NCBI RefSeq assembly: GCF_900105735.1
Contig: NZ_LT629793.1
Coordinates: forward strand, 2,790,001-2,854,000
Length of the DNA stretch: 64,000 nt
Direction of reading: 5' to 3'
Origin: Pseudomonas yamanorum
GTDB lineage: Bacteria > Pseudomonadota > Gammaproteobacteria > Pseudomonadales > Pseudomonadaceae
Shown: positions 18,401 to 27,644 of the stretch, piece after piece
Numbering within the stretch: the first letter of the stretch is position 1
Layout of the letters: each line of letters opens with the position of its first letter
Notes under the pieces: generated by a model
The model's input: the letters and a program-made list of their open reading frames with translations, nothing else
The model's database searches: none
What the model was told of the DNA's origin: nothing
Position numbers and translations under genes: made by a program

Positions 18401-18783
18401 GCGAATCGCGGGGTCAGCGGTAATGTTTCCAGGTACGGCGCCAGCTCGCGCTGCTCATCGGCGGCGTAGCTGAAAGGGATTTTTTCGGCGTAGGGTTCCA
18501 GGAAGAAATCGAACGGATTGAATACCGCCATCTCGGCGACCAGGTCGACTTCGATGCGCAATTCGTCAGTTTTTTCCGGAAACACCAGACGCGCCAGGTA
18601 ATTGCCCTGGGGGTCTTGCTGCCAATTGATGAAGTGCTGTTCCGGCAGCACCTTCAACGCGTAGGACAGAATCCGAGTGCGGCTATGAGCCGCCGGACGC
18701 AGACGAACAATCTGTGGGCCGAGCTCGACCGCGCGGTCGTAGCGGTAATGCGTAACGTGGTGCAACGCGACATGAATCGACAC
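15493..18783 (-). CDS. Large transglutaminase-like protein with C-terminal DUF2126
   Basis: A 1096-residue protein and first gene of the ATP-grasp/alpha-E locus. The N-terminal part (about 1-290) is a transglutaminase module: [20 protein letters not shown], catalytic Cys in [20 protein letters not shown], then [20 protein letters not shown]. The remaining 800 residues are DUF2126, with [18 protein letters not shown] and [20 protein letters not shown], a region proposed by others to have a glutamine-synthetase-like ligase fold. The start is GTG with AGGAGG 6 bases upstream; an in-frame ATG 14 codons earlier lacks support. No signal peptide. Reaction and substrate are unknown; operon context suggests synthesis or processing of a peptide-linked product. 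Confidence 0.9.
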   Translation of the reverse strand: [1096 protein letters not shown]

Positions 18784-18970
18784 GGCGGCCTCCTGCGAGC
18801 CAGGGCATGAAAACAAAGCGCGCAAGACTTATGCCAGAGCAGTGGTCATTGCGCTTTATCGTGGGACCCGGTGCAGTACAGCACCAAAACGGCGCGATGG
18901 CTGCCGTCGTGGTGCGAGGGTTGCACATATTTGTGGCGGGAGTGTGAGGGTGGGTGGTGAATCTACCCAG

Positions 18971-19420
18971 TCACCGTGCTTTGTGCTTGGCGATCACGGC
19001 TTCGCGCAGGTGGCGCACTTCGCGCAGTTTCTGGCGCATTTCGCGGTGGCGCTTGCTGTTGAGCAGCAATAACCCCAACAACGGGAAGAGGACAGCCGAG
19101 CCATAGACCAGCACGTGAGAGGTGTATTGAATCATCGGCAATACGAACAGCAGGCAACATCCCAGGTAACCCGCCATCAAGCCGGTGGCCCACGAGCGTC
19201 CGCGCGCGATCATTACGTTGCCAAACACTATCACCGTGACCAACACCAGAATGGCAATCCCGGAGTAGCTGGATTTGAGCCCCGGATCAACGTCACGTAA
19301 ATAAGTCACGCCCGCCAGGGATACAGCAGACGCCCCGGAAAAGATCGCCATGAAGATCGTGCCCATGAACACCGGGAAATAGCGTGCGAGAAAACTGCCC
19401 ATGTCGGGAAAGCCGTTCAT
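18971..19420 (-). CDS. Four-helix membrane protein, candidate immunity protein
   Basis: A 149-residue protein with four hydrophobic segments (around residues 14-38, 52-70, 77-97 and 101-119) and a strongly basic cytoplasmic tail RHREMRQKLREVRHLREAVI. No family is recognised. The start ATG overlaps the stop of the upstream gene (ATGA), so the two are translationally coupled. A small polytopic inner-membrane protein directly after a protein with a hydrophobic core is the arrangement seen in pore-forming effector/immunity pairs; that role is inference only. Confidence 0.8.
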   Translation of the reverse strand: MNGFPDMGSFLARYFPVFMGTIFMAIFSGASAVSLAGVTYLRDVDPGLKSSYSGIAILVLVTVIVFGNVMIARGRSWATGLMAGYLGCCLLFVLPMIQYTSHVLVYGSAVLFPLLGLLLLNSKRHREMRQKLREVRHLREAVIAKHKAR

Positions 19421-20349
19421 TCCGTCAGGTCCTCGTACAAGCCAATTGCAAGGGTGCTGGCGGCGCCAACATTACCGGTACGGTAGCTGCCGGTGAGGCC
19501 TAATATCCCACCCAGCGCATCTTTCATTTGGGTCAGGGTTGCGTGGCGAATTTCGGTGGAGCTGAAACTCTTCGTCAGCTTGCCTGTGCGCTGCTGCAAC
19601 TTGAGCAACTTGGGCGTCAGGCTGGGGTCCCTCAGGCTTAGCAGTTCCTTGGTCAACTTCTTGCGTTCCTGGCGGCTCAAGCCCTTGAGCAGTTCGTACC
19701 AACTCTTGCCCAACGCGGCGGCCTTGTTGGCCTTGAGCAATCTCACCGTCGTCAGTGCGCCGGTGCCGATACCCACCAAAGAAGCGGCATCAAGGATGGG
19801 GGAAACAGCGCCGTACCATTCGGCGTCATCCATACGGTCATTGGCATCGGGGTCAAGGATTTCGTTGTAGGTACGCGCTACGCCAAACCCACATTGCGCG
19901 CTGCTGGCCAGCGCCGCCGTAACACCAATGCCGACCACAAAGGCACTGGCACCCGCCGTAAACGGTACGGCAACGCTGCCGCTGAAGACAACGATCCAGC
20001 CGATCACCGCAGCGGAGCATGACAACCCCATATCGAACGTCTCGCTCATGAGGCGCCCTTCCCGAGGGTTGGTCTTCACCTGCTCCACAAACTGTGCCGG
20101 GGCTATGTATTTTTGCGCCTCACGCAAAATGATGCGCTTGGGCCTGATGCTGCAAATCGGTTTGAATTCGCGCAGGGTGACGACATTGAAGTCAGCATCG
20201 ATATACACCACACCCGCCCCCACAATGCCGGGATCGGCGTCGATGGCAGCAAACAGGCGTGGCAGGTTGATCTGGCTTTCGATGCGCTGGCGCGCCATGA
20301 ACTGGGAGCGGTTGGAGTCCATGCCGATGCCAAGCAGGGGGCTGCTCAT
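19417..20349 (-). CDS. Unrecognised protein with central hydrophobic hairpin, candidate pore-forming toxin/effector
   Basis: A 310-residue protein starting MSSPLLGIGMDSNRSQFMAR, with a soluble N-terminal part, then a long hydrophobic Gly/Ala-rich stretch from about residue 108 to 150 (AAVIGWIVVFSGSVAVPFTA, SAFVVGIGVTAALASSA) able to form a membrane hairpin, and a basic helical C-terminal half. There is no signal peptide. AAGGAA lies about 10 bases before the ATG; the frame extends upstream into a REP element and is not credible there. It is followed with a 4-base overlap by a small membrane protein. The layout resembles membrane-active effectors with cognate immunity proteins. No family is confidently recognised. 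Confidence 0.72.
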   Translation of the reverse strand: MSSPLLGIGMDSNRSQFMARQRIESQINLPRLFAAIDADPGIVGAGVVYIDADFNVVTLREFKPICSIRPKRIILREAQKYIAPAQFVEQVKTNPREGRLMSETFDMGLSCSAAVIGWIVVFSGSVAVPFTAGASAFVVGIGVTAALASSAQCGFGVARTYNEILDPDANDRMDDAEWYGAVSPILDAASLVGIGTGALTTVRLLKANKAAALGKSWYELLKGLSRQERKKLTKELLSLRDPSLTPKLLKLQQRTGKLTKSFSSTEIRHATLTQMKDALGGILGLTGSYRTGNVGAASTLAIGLYEDLTE

Positions 20350-20391
20350 GGGGGTGTTCTTCCTTGAAATGGGTGGTGTCTGAACTGGCGC

Positions 20392-20474
20392 TTTCGCGAG
20401 CAAGCCCGCTCCCACATTCGACCGCATTCTCATGCTGAAACCCGGTTACATGTGGGAGCTGGCTTGCCTGGGAT
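20392..20474. repeat. Mixed REP doublet: family B arm paired with family A arm
   Basis: The left arm TTCGCGAGCAAGCCCGCTCC is family B; the right arm GTGGGAGCTGGCTTGCCTGG is family A. The arms are still complementary over GTGGGAGC and GGCTTGC, but the doublet is hybrid, unlike others here. Confidence 0.75.
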
Positions 20475-20525
20475 GGCGCTCGAATGGGCGCCACCTTAAC
20501 AAACAGGCTACCCACCCGCTAGAAA

Positions 20526-20556
20526 GCAAAACGCCAGCACGAGGCTGGCGTTTTGC
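20526..20556. terminator. Rho-independent terminator after the YgiQ gene
   Basis: Perfect 13-base stem GCAAAACGCCAGC / GCTGGCGTTTTGC with loop ACGAG. It lies 15 bases downstream of the minus-strand radical-SAM gene stop and ends in a T-rich run. Confidence 0.85.
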
Positions 20557-20570
20557 GATTCAGGCTGCGA

Positions 20571-22874
<2,304 letters not shown>

Positions 22875-22932
22875 GACGGTGACCGGTGTTGAGATGAAAA
22901 ATCGCGGGCGCGGAATATAGCACAAATTTTGA

Positions 22933-22961
22933 CCAATTCCGACCTTTGCAGTCGGAATTGG
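22933..22961 (-). terminator. Terminator-like hairpin downstream of dnaB
   Basis: Inverted repeat CCAATTCCGAC / GTCGGAATTGG with a 7-base loop, starting 13 bases after the dnaB stop. On the minus strand it is followed by TCAAAATTTG, a weak T-tract. Confidence 0.55.
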
Positions 22962-22973
22962 CGAGACGGCTTT

Positions 22974-24368
22974 TTACTCGTCTTCGAAGTTGTAGCTGCC
23001 CGGCGCCAGGTTTTCGAAGCGGGTGTATTTACCGATAAAGGCCAGGCGCGTGGTGCCAATTGGCCCGTTACGCTGCTTACCGATAATGATTTCTGCGATG
23101 CCTTTATGCTCGGTCTCCGGGTGATACACCTCGTCCCGGTATACGAACATGATCACGTCAGCATCCTGCTCGATCGCTCCGGATTCCCGCAAGTCGGAGT
23201 TGATCGGGCGTTTGTTCGGACGCTGCTCAAGAGATCGGTTGAGCTGCGACAGGGCAACCACCGGGCAGTTGAATTCCTTGGCCAGGGCTTTCAACGAGCG
23301 GGAAATCTCGGAAATCTCGTTGGTCCGGCTGTCGCCGCTGGAACCCGGGATCTGCATCAACTGCAGGTAGTCGATCATGATCAGGGCAATGTCGCCATGC
23401 TCACGCACCAGGCGTCGGGTACGCGCGCGCATTTCCGAGGGGCTGATGCCCGCAGTGTCATCGATAAACAGCTTGCGGTCATTGAGCAGGTTGACCGCCG
23501 AGGTCAGGCGCGGCCAATCGTCGTCTTCCAGGCGACCGGCACGCACCTTGGTCTGATCAATGCGGCCCAGGGACGACAACATACGCATGATCAGCGATTC
23601 ACCTGGCATCTCCAGGGAGTAAACCAGGACGGCCTTGTCGCTGCGCAACACGGCGTTTTCCACCAGGTTCATGGCGAAGGTGGTTTTACCCATGGACGGA
23701 CGGCCGGCGACGATGATCAAGTCGGCGGGCTGCAGGCCGCTGGTCATGCCGTCGAGGTCGGTGTAGCCGGTGGACAGGCCGGTAATGGCGTTGTCGGTGT
23801 TGAACAGGGTATCGATACGGTCGATGGCCTTGGTCAGCAGGTCGTTGACGCTGACCGGGCCGCCGGTTTTCGGACGGGCTTCGGCGATCTGGAAGATCTG
23901 CCGCTCGGCTTCGTCGAGGATCTCTTCAGCGGTACGGCCTTCCGGGTTGAACGCGCTGTCGGCGATCTCGGTGGCGATGCCGATCAGTTGGCGCAACGTG
24001 GCCCGCGCACGGACGATCTGAGCATAGGCCTTGATGTTGGCGACCGATGGCGTGTTTTTCGCCAGCTCACCCAGGTAACCCAGGCCGCCCACTTGGGACG
24101 TCTGGCCTTCCTTGTCCAATTGCTCGGCCAGGGTCACCACGTCGATCGGTGAGTTCTGGTCGGCCAGCTTGGCAATGGCGCGGAAGATCAGGCGGTGGTC
24201 ATGACGGTAGAAATCGCCGTCCGAGACTTGATCCAGCACGCGTTCCCAGGCGTTGTTGTCCAGCATCAAGCCACCGAGCACGGCCTGTTCGGCCTCGATG
24301 GAATGTGGCGGCACCTTCAGGGCGGCGGTTTGCAGGTCATATTGCTCAGGTGCGGAGATATCGTTCAT
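22974..24368 (-). CDS. dnaB: DnaB, replicative DNA helicase
   Basis: Hexameric 5'-3' helicase at the replication fork. The 464-residue protein begins MNDISAPEQYDLQTAALKVP with the N-terminal domain EAEQAVLGGLMLDNNAWERV. The RecA-type core has Walker A in AGRPSMGKTTFAMN (about residue 215-228), Walker B region ALIMIDYLQLMQ, and QRNGPIGTTRLAF near the end. No intein is present. A GTG two codons upstream is in frame, but the ATG fits the family N-terminus. It follows the ribosomal-protein operon and its terminator on the same strand, so it probably has its own promoter in the gap at about 24369-24429. Confidence 0.98.
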   Translation of the reverse strand: MNDISAPEQYDLQTAALKVPPHSIEAEQAVLGGLMLDNNAWERVLDQVSDGDFYRHDHRLIFRAIAKLADQNSPIDVVTLAEQLDKEGQTSQVGGLGYLGELAKNTPSVANIKAYAQIVRARATLRQLIGIATEIADSAFNPEGRTAEEILDEAERQIFQIAEARPKTGGPVSVNDLLTKAIDRIDTLFNTDNAITGLSTGYTDLDGMTSGLQPADLIIVAGRPSMGKTTFAMNLVENAVLRSDKAVLVYSLEMPGESLIMRMLSSLGRIDQTKVRAGRLEDDDWPRLTSAVNLLNDRKLFIDDTAGISPSEMRARTRRLVREHGDIALIMIDYLQLMQIPGSSGDSRTNEISEISRSLKALAKEFNCPVVALSQLNRSLEQRPNKRPINSDLRESGAIEQDADVIMFVYRDEVYHPETEHKGIAEIIIGKQRNGPIGTTRLAFIGKYTRFENLAPGSYNFEDE

Positions 24369-24429
24369 GGCCACTTGGAATAGTTGGAGAATCAGGGGCT
24401 ACAGAAAAACAAAAGCCAGAAAAACAAAA

Positions 24430-24456
24430 GGCACGACCTGTGAACAGGATCGTGCC
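24430..24456 (-). terminator. Terminator of the rpsF-rpsR-rplI operon
   Basis: On the minus strand the stem GGCACGATCCTGT / ACAGGTCGTGCC, with small internal mismatches, is followed by TTTTGTTTTTC. It lies about 50 bases after the rplI stop. Confidence 0.8.
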
Positions 24457-24503
24457 CGATGTTAACCGCCCGGCACGCGAGGTGCCAGTCAGTTAGGTGC
24501 TGC

Positions 24504-24950
24504 TTAAGCTGCTACCACAACAACGCGTACGGTTGCTTCGACTTCAGCGTGCAGGTGCACGGCTACATCGAATTCGCCAACGTTGCGGATGGTGCCGTTC
24601 GGCAGACGAACTTCGCTCTTCTGCACTTCAACGCCGGAGGCGGTCAGTGCATCAGCGATGTCGTGGGTGCCGATCGAACCGAACAGCTTGCCTTCGTCAC
24701 CGGCGGTGGCAGTGATAGTCACTTCCAGCTCAGCCAGTTGGGCAGCGCGAGTTTCGGCCGAAGCTTTTTTGTCTGCTGCTGCTTTTTCCAGCTCAGCACG
24801 ACGCTCTTCAAACGCAGCCAGGTTGGCAGCGGTTGCAGCGGTGGCTTTGCCGTATGGCAGCAGGTAGTTACGACCGTAGCCGGCCTTAACGTTCACTTTG
24901 TCGCCCAGGTTGCCCAGGTTGGCGACTTTTTCCAGAAGGATCAGTTGCAT
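24504..24950 (-). CDS. rplI: Ribosomal protein L9
   Basis: 50S subunit protein. The 148-residue sequence starts [20 protein letters not shown] and continues [16 protein letters not shown], the universal L9 signature, then the long connecting helix and a C-terminal domain with [22 protein letters not shown] precedes the ATG. Last gene of the rpsF-rpsR-DUF2232-rplI operon. Confidence 0.99.
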   Translation of the reverse strand: MQLILLEKVANLGNLGDKVNVKAGYGRNYLLPYGKATAATAANLAAFEERRAELEKAAADKKASAETRAAQLAELEVTITATAGDEGKLFGSIGTHDIADALTASGVEVQKSEVRLPNGTIRNVGEFDVAVHLHAEVEATVRVVVVAA

Positions 24951-24968
24951 GTGAAAATCCTCTAACTT

Positions 24969-25856
24969 TTAACCTTCACCGTTCGCGTTATCGGCGTCTT
25001 TCGGCGCCAGACGACCGCGAAAATCAATCAGGCCGTCGACAATGGCCAAGACCACGAGTAACGGATAGATCAGCTGCATGAACAGCAACAGCGTCACGTA
25101 CAACCCCACCAGCCAGAATCTGCCCAGTCGCTTTTGCGCCACCAGCCCATGAATCAGGGATAGCCCGGCGAATACCAGCGGTACGCTGCACAACGGCACC
25201 AACAGCGCCAGGCCAAACGTCGGCCCGACCACCATGAACGCCAGCAGCAACATCGCCGGTCCAGCGGGGATTCTGATACTGCGAAATTCGCGACCAAAAC
25301 CACCCGGGTTATACAACAACGCCTGCCAGTAACGCCCAAGAATCAGGCTCAGCACGCTGACAATCTGCAACAGTGCCGCTATCAGGCCGGTCAGCATCGG
25401 TGCAACCACTGACGCAAAGCGCGCTCGCTCCTCTACCGATAACTGCTGGTAGAGATCCCCGAGGGCCAGCGGCAGGATCTTTATGATCTCCTGCGCCAGC
25501 GCCTCGATTTGCGGGCGGAAAGCCGCGCCAAGCGCCAGTGAATACACCAACCCCAATGCCACGCTGACCAGCAGCGTACGGACCCAGGACTCACTTGCGC
25601 GTAAAACCAACGCAAGGGTCGATGAACCGAGCAGTACCAGAAGTACCCGTGGATCATCGAATTTCAACCACCAGACCAAGGCCGGCAGTATTCCCAGGGC
25701 AAGAACGCCAAGGGCGTCCTTCAAACCGCGCCGCAGGAGCACAAGGCAACCTGCGGCAGCACCCAACCAATACAACAACGGCAATGCTGCACATCCAGCC
25801 ACTACGAGAGTGGCCTGCACACGACCGCGCATGATGAACTCAGCTAAGGCGCGCAT
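24969..25856 (-). CDS. DUF2232 integral membrane protein
   Basis: A 295-residue polytopic membrane protein (about eight hydrophobic segments), beginning MRALAEFIMRGRVQATLVVA and including PMLTGLIAALLQIVSVLSLI and YNPGGFGREFRSIRIP, features of the YybS-like DUF2232 family. It lies between rpsR and rplI, 18 bases before rplI and 36 bases after rpsR, so it is expressed with ribosomal proteins. The ribosome-binding site is weak; a second ATG at residue 9 is possible. A transporter-component (ECF S-like) role has been suggested for such folds, but nothing here proves it. Confidence 0.88.
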   Translation of the reverse strand: MRALAEFIMRGRVQATLVVAGCAALPLLYWLGAAAGCLVLLRRGLKDALGVLALGILPALVWWLKFDDPRVLLVLLGSSTLALVLRASESWVRTLLVSVALGLVYSLALGAAFRPQIEALAQEIIKILPLALGDLYQQLSVEERARFASVVAPMLTGLIAALLQIVSVLSLILGRYWQALLYNPGGFGREFRSIRIPAGPAMLLLAFMVVGPTFGLALLVPLCSVPLVFAGLSLIHGLVAQKRLGRFWLVGLYVTLLLFMQLIYPLLVVLAIVDGLIDFRGRLAPKDADNANGEG

Positions 25857-25892
25857 GCATTCAATCCCTTACTACTTGTCGACTGCCCGGTC

Positions 25893-26123
25893 TCAGCGGC
25901 CGTGGCTGTCGGTGTAGGCCAGCAGGGCCAGGAAGCGGGCGCGCTTGATAGCGGTGGCCAGCTGACGCTGATAACGAGCTTTGGTACCGGTGATGCGGCT
26001 TGGAACAATTTTGCCGGTCTCGGATACGTAGGCTTTCAGAGTGTTGAGATCTTTGTAATCGATCTCCTTCACGTCTTCAGCGGTGAAGCGGCAGAATTTA
26101 CGACGACGGAAGAAACGTGCCAT
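25893..26123 (-). CDS. rpsR: Ribosomal protein S18
   Basis: 30S subunit protein that binds as a heterodimer with S6. The 76 residues begin [20 protein letters not shown] and contain [20 protein letters not shown], the S18 signature. Good AAGGAGCC lies upstream of the ATG, and it is 28 bases after rpsF. Confidence 0.99.
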
Positions 26124-26151
26124 TTGATAGGCTCCTTAAAAGGTCCGTGGA

Positions 26152-26574
26152 TTACTCGTCAGCGTTATCGCTGTTGTCGCTGTCATCACTATCAGCGCTT
26201 TCAGCGCCTTCGTGCTCAGGACGGTCGCGACGCTCACGGCGCTCACTGCGGTTTTCTTCAGCCTTGAGCATCTCGGATTGGCCGGTAACGGCTTCTTCGC
26301 GACGGATGACCAGGTTACGGATCACTGCATCGTTGTAGCGGAAGTTGTCTTCCAGCTCGGCCAGGGCCTTGCCAGTGCACTCAACGTTCAGCATCACGTA
26401 GTGAGCCTTGTGAACATTGTTGATTGCGTAGGCCAGTTGACGACGACCCCAATCTTCCAGACGGTGGATTTTGCCGCCGTCTTCTTCGATCAGCTTGGTG
26501 TAACGCTCTACCATGCCGCCGACTTGCTCGCTTTGATCCGGGTGGACCAAAAAGATGATTTCGTAATGACGCAT
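26152..26574 (-). CDS. rpsF: Ribosomal protein S6
   Basis: 30S subunit protein. The 140 residues begin [20 protein letters not shown], contain [20 protein letters not shown], and end with a Glu/Asp/Ser-rich acidic tail (the natural target of RimK-type glutamate addition in other bacteria). First gene of the operon, with AAGGAGC ahead of the ATG and a consensus-like promoter about 120 bases upstream. Confidence 0.99.
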   Translation of the reverse strand: MRHYEIIFLVHPDQSEQVGGMVERYTKLIEEDGGKIHRLEDWGRRQLAYAINNVHKAHYVMLNVECTGKALAELEDNFRYNDAVIRNLVIRREEAVTGQSEMLKAEENRSERRERRDRPEHEGAESADSDDSDNSDNADE

Positions 26575-26693
26575 GAATGCTCCTTACGGGTTGTAGCCTG
26601 CCGCTCAAAAACGGTCAGACAAGGAGTGAATGACACTTATGGATCTTGCCGAAGGGAGGCACATGCGTGCCTGCCATGAAGGCAAGGGGCGCA

Positions 26694-26722
26694 ATTGTAG
26701 AGAAGGGGGAGAAAGGGCGCAA
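26694..26722 (-). promoter_or_regulatory. Sigma-70 promoter of the rpsF operon
   Basis: On the minus strand TTGCGC, 17 bases, TACAAT. This leaves a leader of about 110 bases containing a GGCACGCATGTGCC hairpin and a CCG/CGG stem near the start codon, which may host the S6:S18 autoregulatory site known in other bacteria. The 314-base gap 26575-26888 otherwise holds only a REP doublet. Confidence 0.65.
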
Positions 26723-26775
26723 GGTGATTGGTGATTATTTGAACAACGCAGAATCAAGGCAAACACAAAACAAAT

Positions 26776-26864
26776 GTGGGAGCTGGCTTGCCTGCGATGG
26801 CAATGGCACAGGCAACATCTCTGCTGACTGACACACCGCCATCGCGGGCAAGCTCGGCTCCCAC
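26776..26864. repeat. REP-type inverted doublet, family A (copy 4)
   Basis: Arms GTGGGAGCTGGCTTGCCTGC and the slightly diverged reverse arm GCGGGCAAGCTCGGCTCCCA, between rlmB and rpsF. Confidence 0.85.
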
Positions 26865-26888
26865 AGGGTCTTGCGTCGCTCTTATGCC

Positions 26889-27644
26889 TTATTTCTTGGC
26901 TTTAGCCTTGGCGCCGCGCTGACGCTGTGCTTCGAACAGGCAGACGCCCGTTGCGACTGAAACGTTGAGGCTGCTGACGCTACCGGCCATCGGCAGGTGC
27001 ACCAGGTAGTCGCAATGCTCGCGGGTCAGGCGGCGCATGCCCTTGCCTTCGGCCCCCATGATCAGGATGGTCGGGCCGGTGAGGTCCTGGTCATAAATGC
27101 TGACCTCAGCCTCCCCCGCCGTCCCCACGACCCACAGGCCGCGCTGCTGGAGTTTCTCCAGGGTGCGCGCCAGGTTGGTTACGGCCACCAGCGGAATCAC
27201 TTCCGCCGCACCGCAGGCAACTTTACGCACTACAGGCGTCAAGGTTGCCGACTTGTCTTTAGGCACGATCACCGCCAACGCACCGGCAGCATCCGCCGAA
27301 CGCAGGCAGGCGCCGAGGTTGTGCGGATCGGTCACGCCGTCGAGCACCAGCAACAGCGGCGCGCCTTCGGTGCGATCGAGCAGCTCGTCGAGCATCGCTT
27401 CGCCCCAGACCTGGCTCGGGCTTACGTCCGCTACCACGCCTTGGTGAACGCCTTCGACCCAGACGTCCATCTCACGACGCTCGGCCTGGCCGATGGCAAC
27501 TTTGTTCTGATTGGCCAGCTCGACCAGCGCTTGAACGCGCGGCTCACTGCGGCCTTCAGCCAACCACACCTGCTTGACGCGTTTCGGGTGGTGACGCAGC
27601 AATGCTTCTACGGCGTGTACGCCGTAGATTTTTTCCAGACTCAT
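26889..27644 (-). CDS. rlmB: RlmB, 23S rRNA (guanosine-2251-2'-O)-methyltransferase
   Basis: Methylates a P-loop guanosine of 23S rRNA. The 251-residue SpoU-family protein has an N-terminal substrate-binding domain (SLEKIYGVHAVEALLRHHPK) and a knotted SPOUT domain with VLDGVTDPHNLGACLRSADA, LIMGAEGKGMRRLTREHCDY and MAGSVSSLNVSVATGVCLFE, the three SpoU motifs. Its ATG overlaps the rnr stop by four bases (ATGA), giving a coupled rnr-rlmB operon as in other gammaproteobacteria. Confidence 0.97.
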   Translation of the reverse strand: MSLEKIYGVHAVEALLRHHPKRVKQVWLAEGRSEPRVQALVELANQNKVAIGQAERREMDVWVEGVHQGVVADVSPSQVWGEAMLDELLDRTEGAPLLLVLDGVTDPHNLGACLRSADAAGALAVIVPKDKSATLTPVVRKVACGAAEVIPLVAVTNLARTLEKLQQRGLWVVGTAGEAEVSIYDQDLTGPTILIMGAEGKGMRRLTREHCDYLVHLPMAGSVSSLNVSVATGVCLFEAQRQRGAKAKAKK

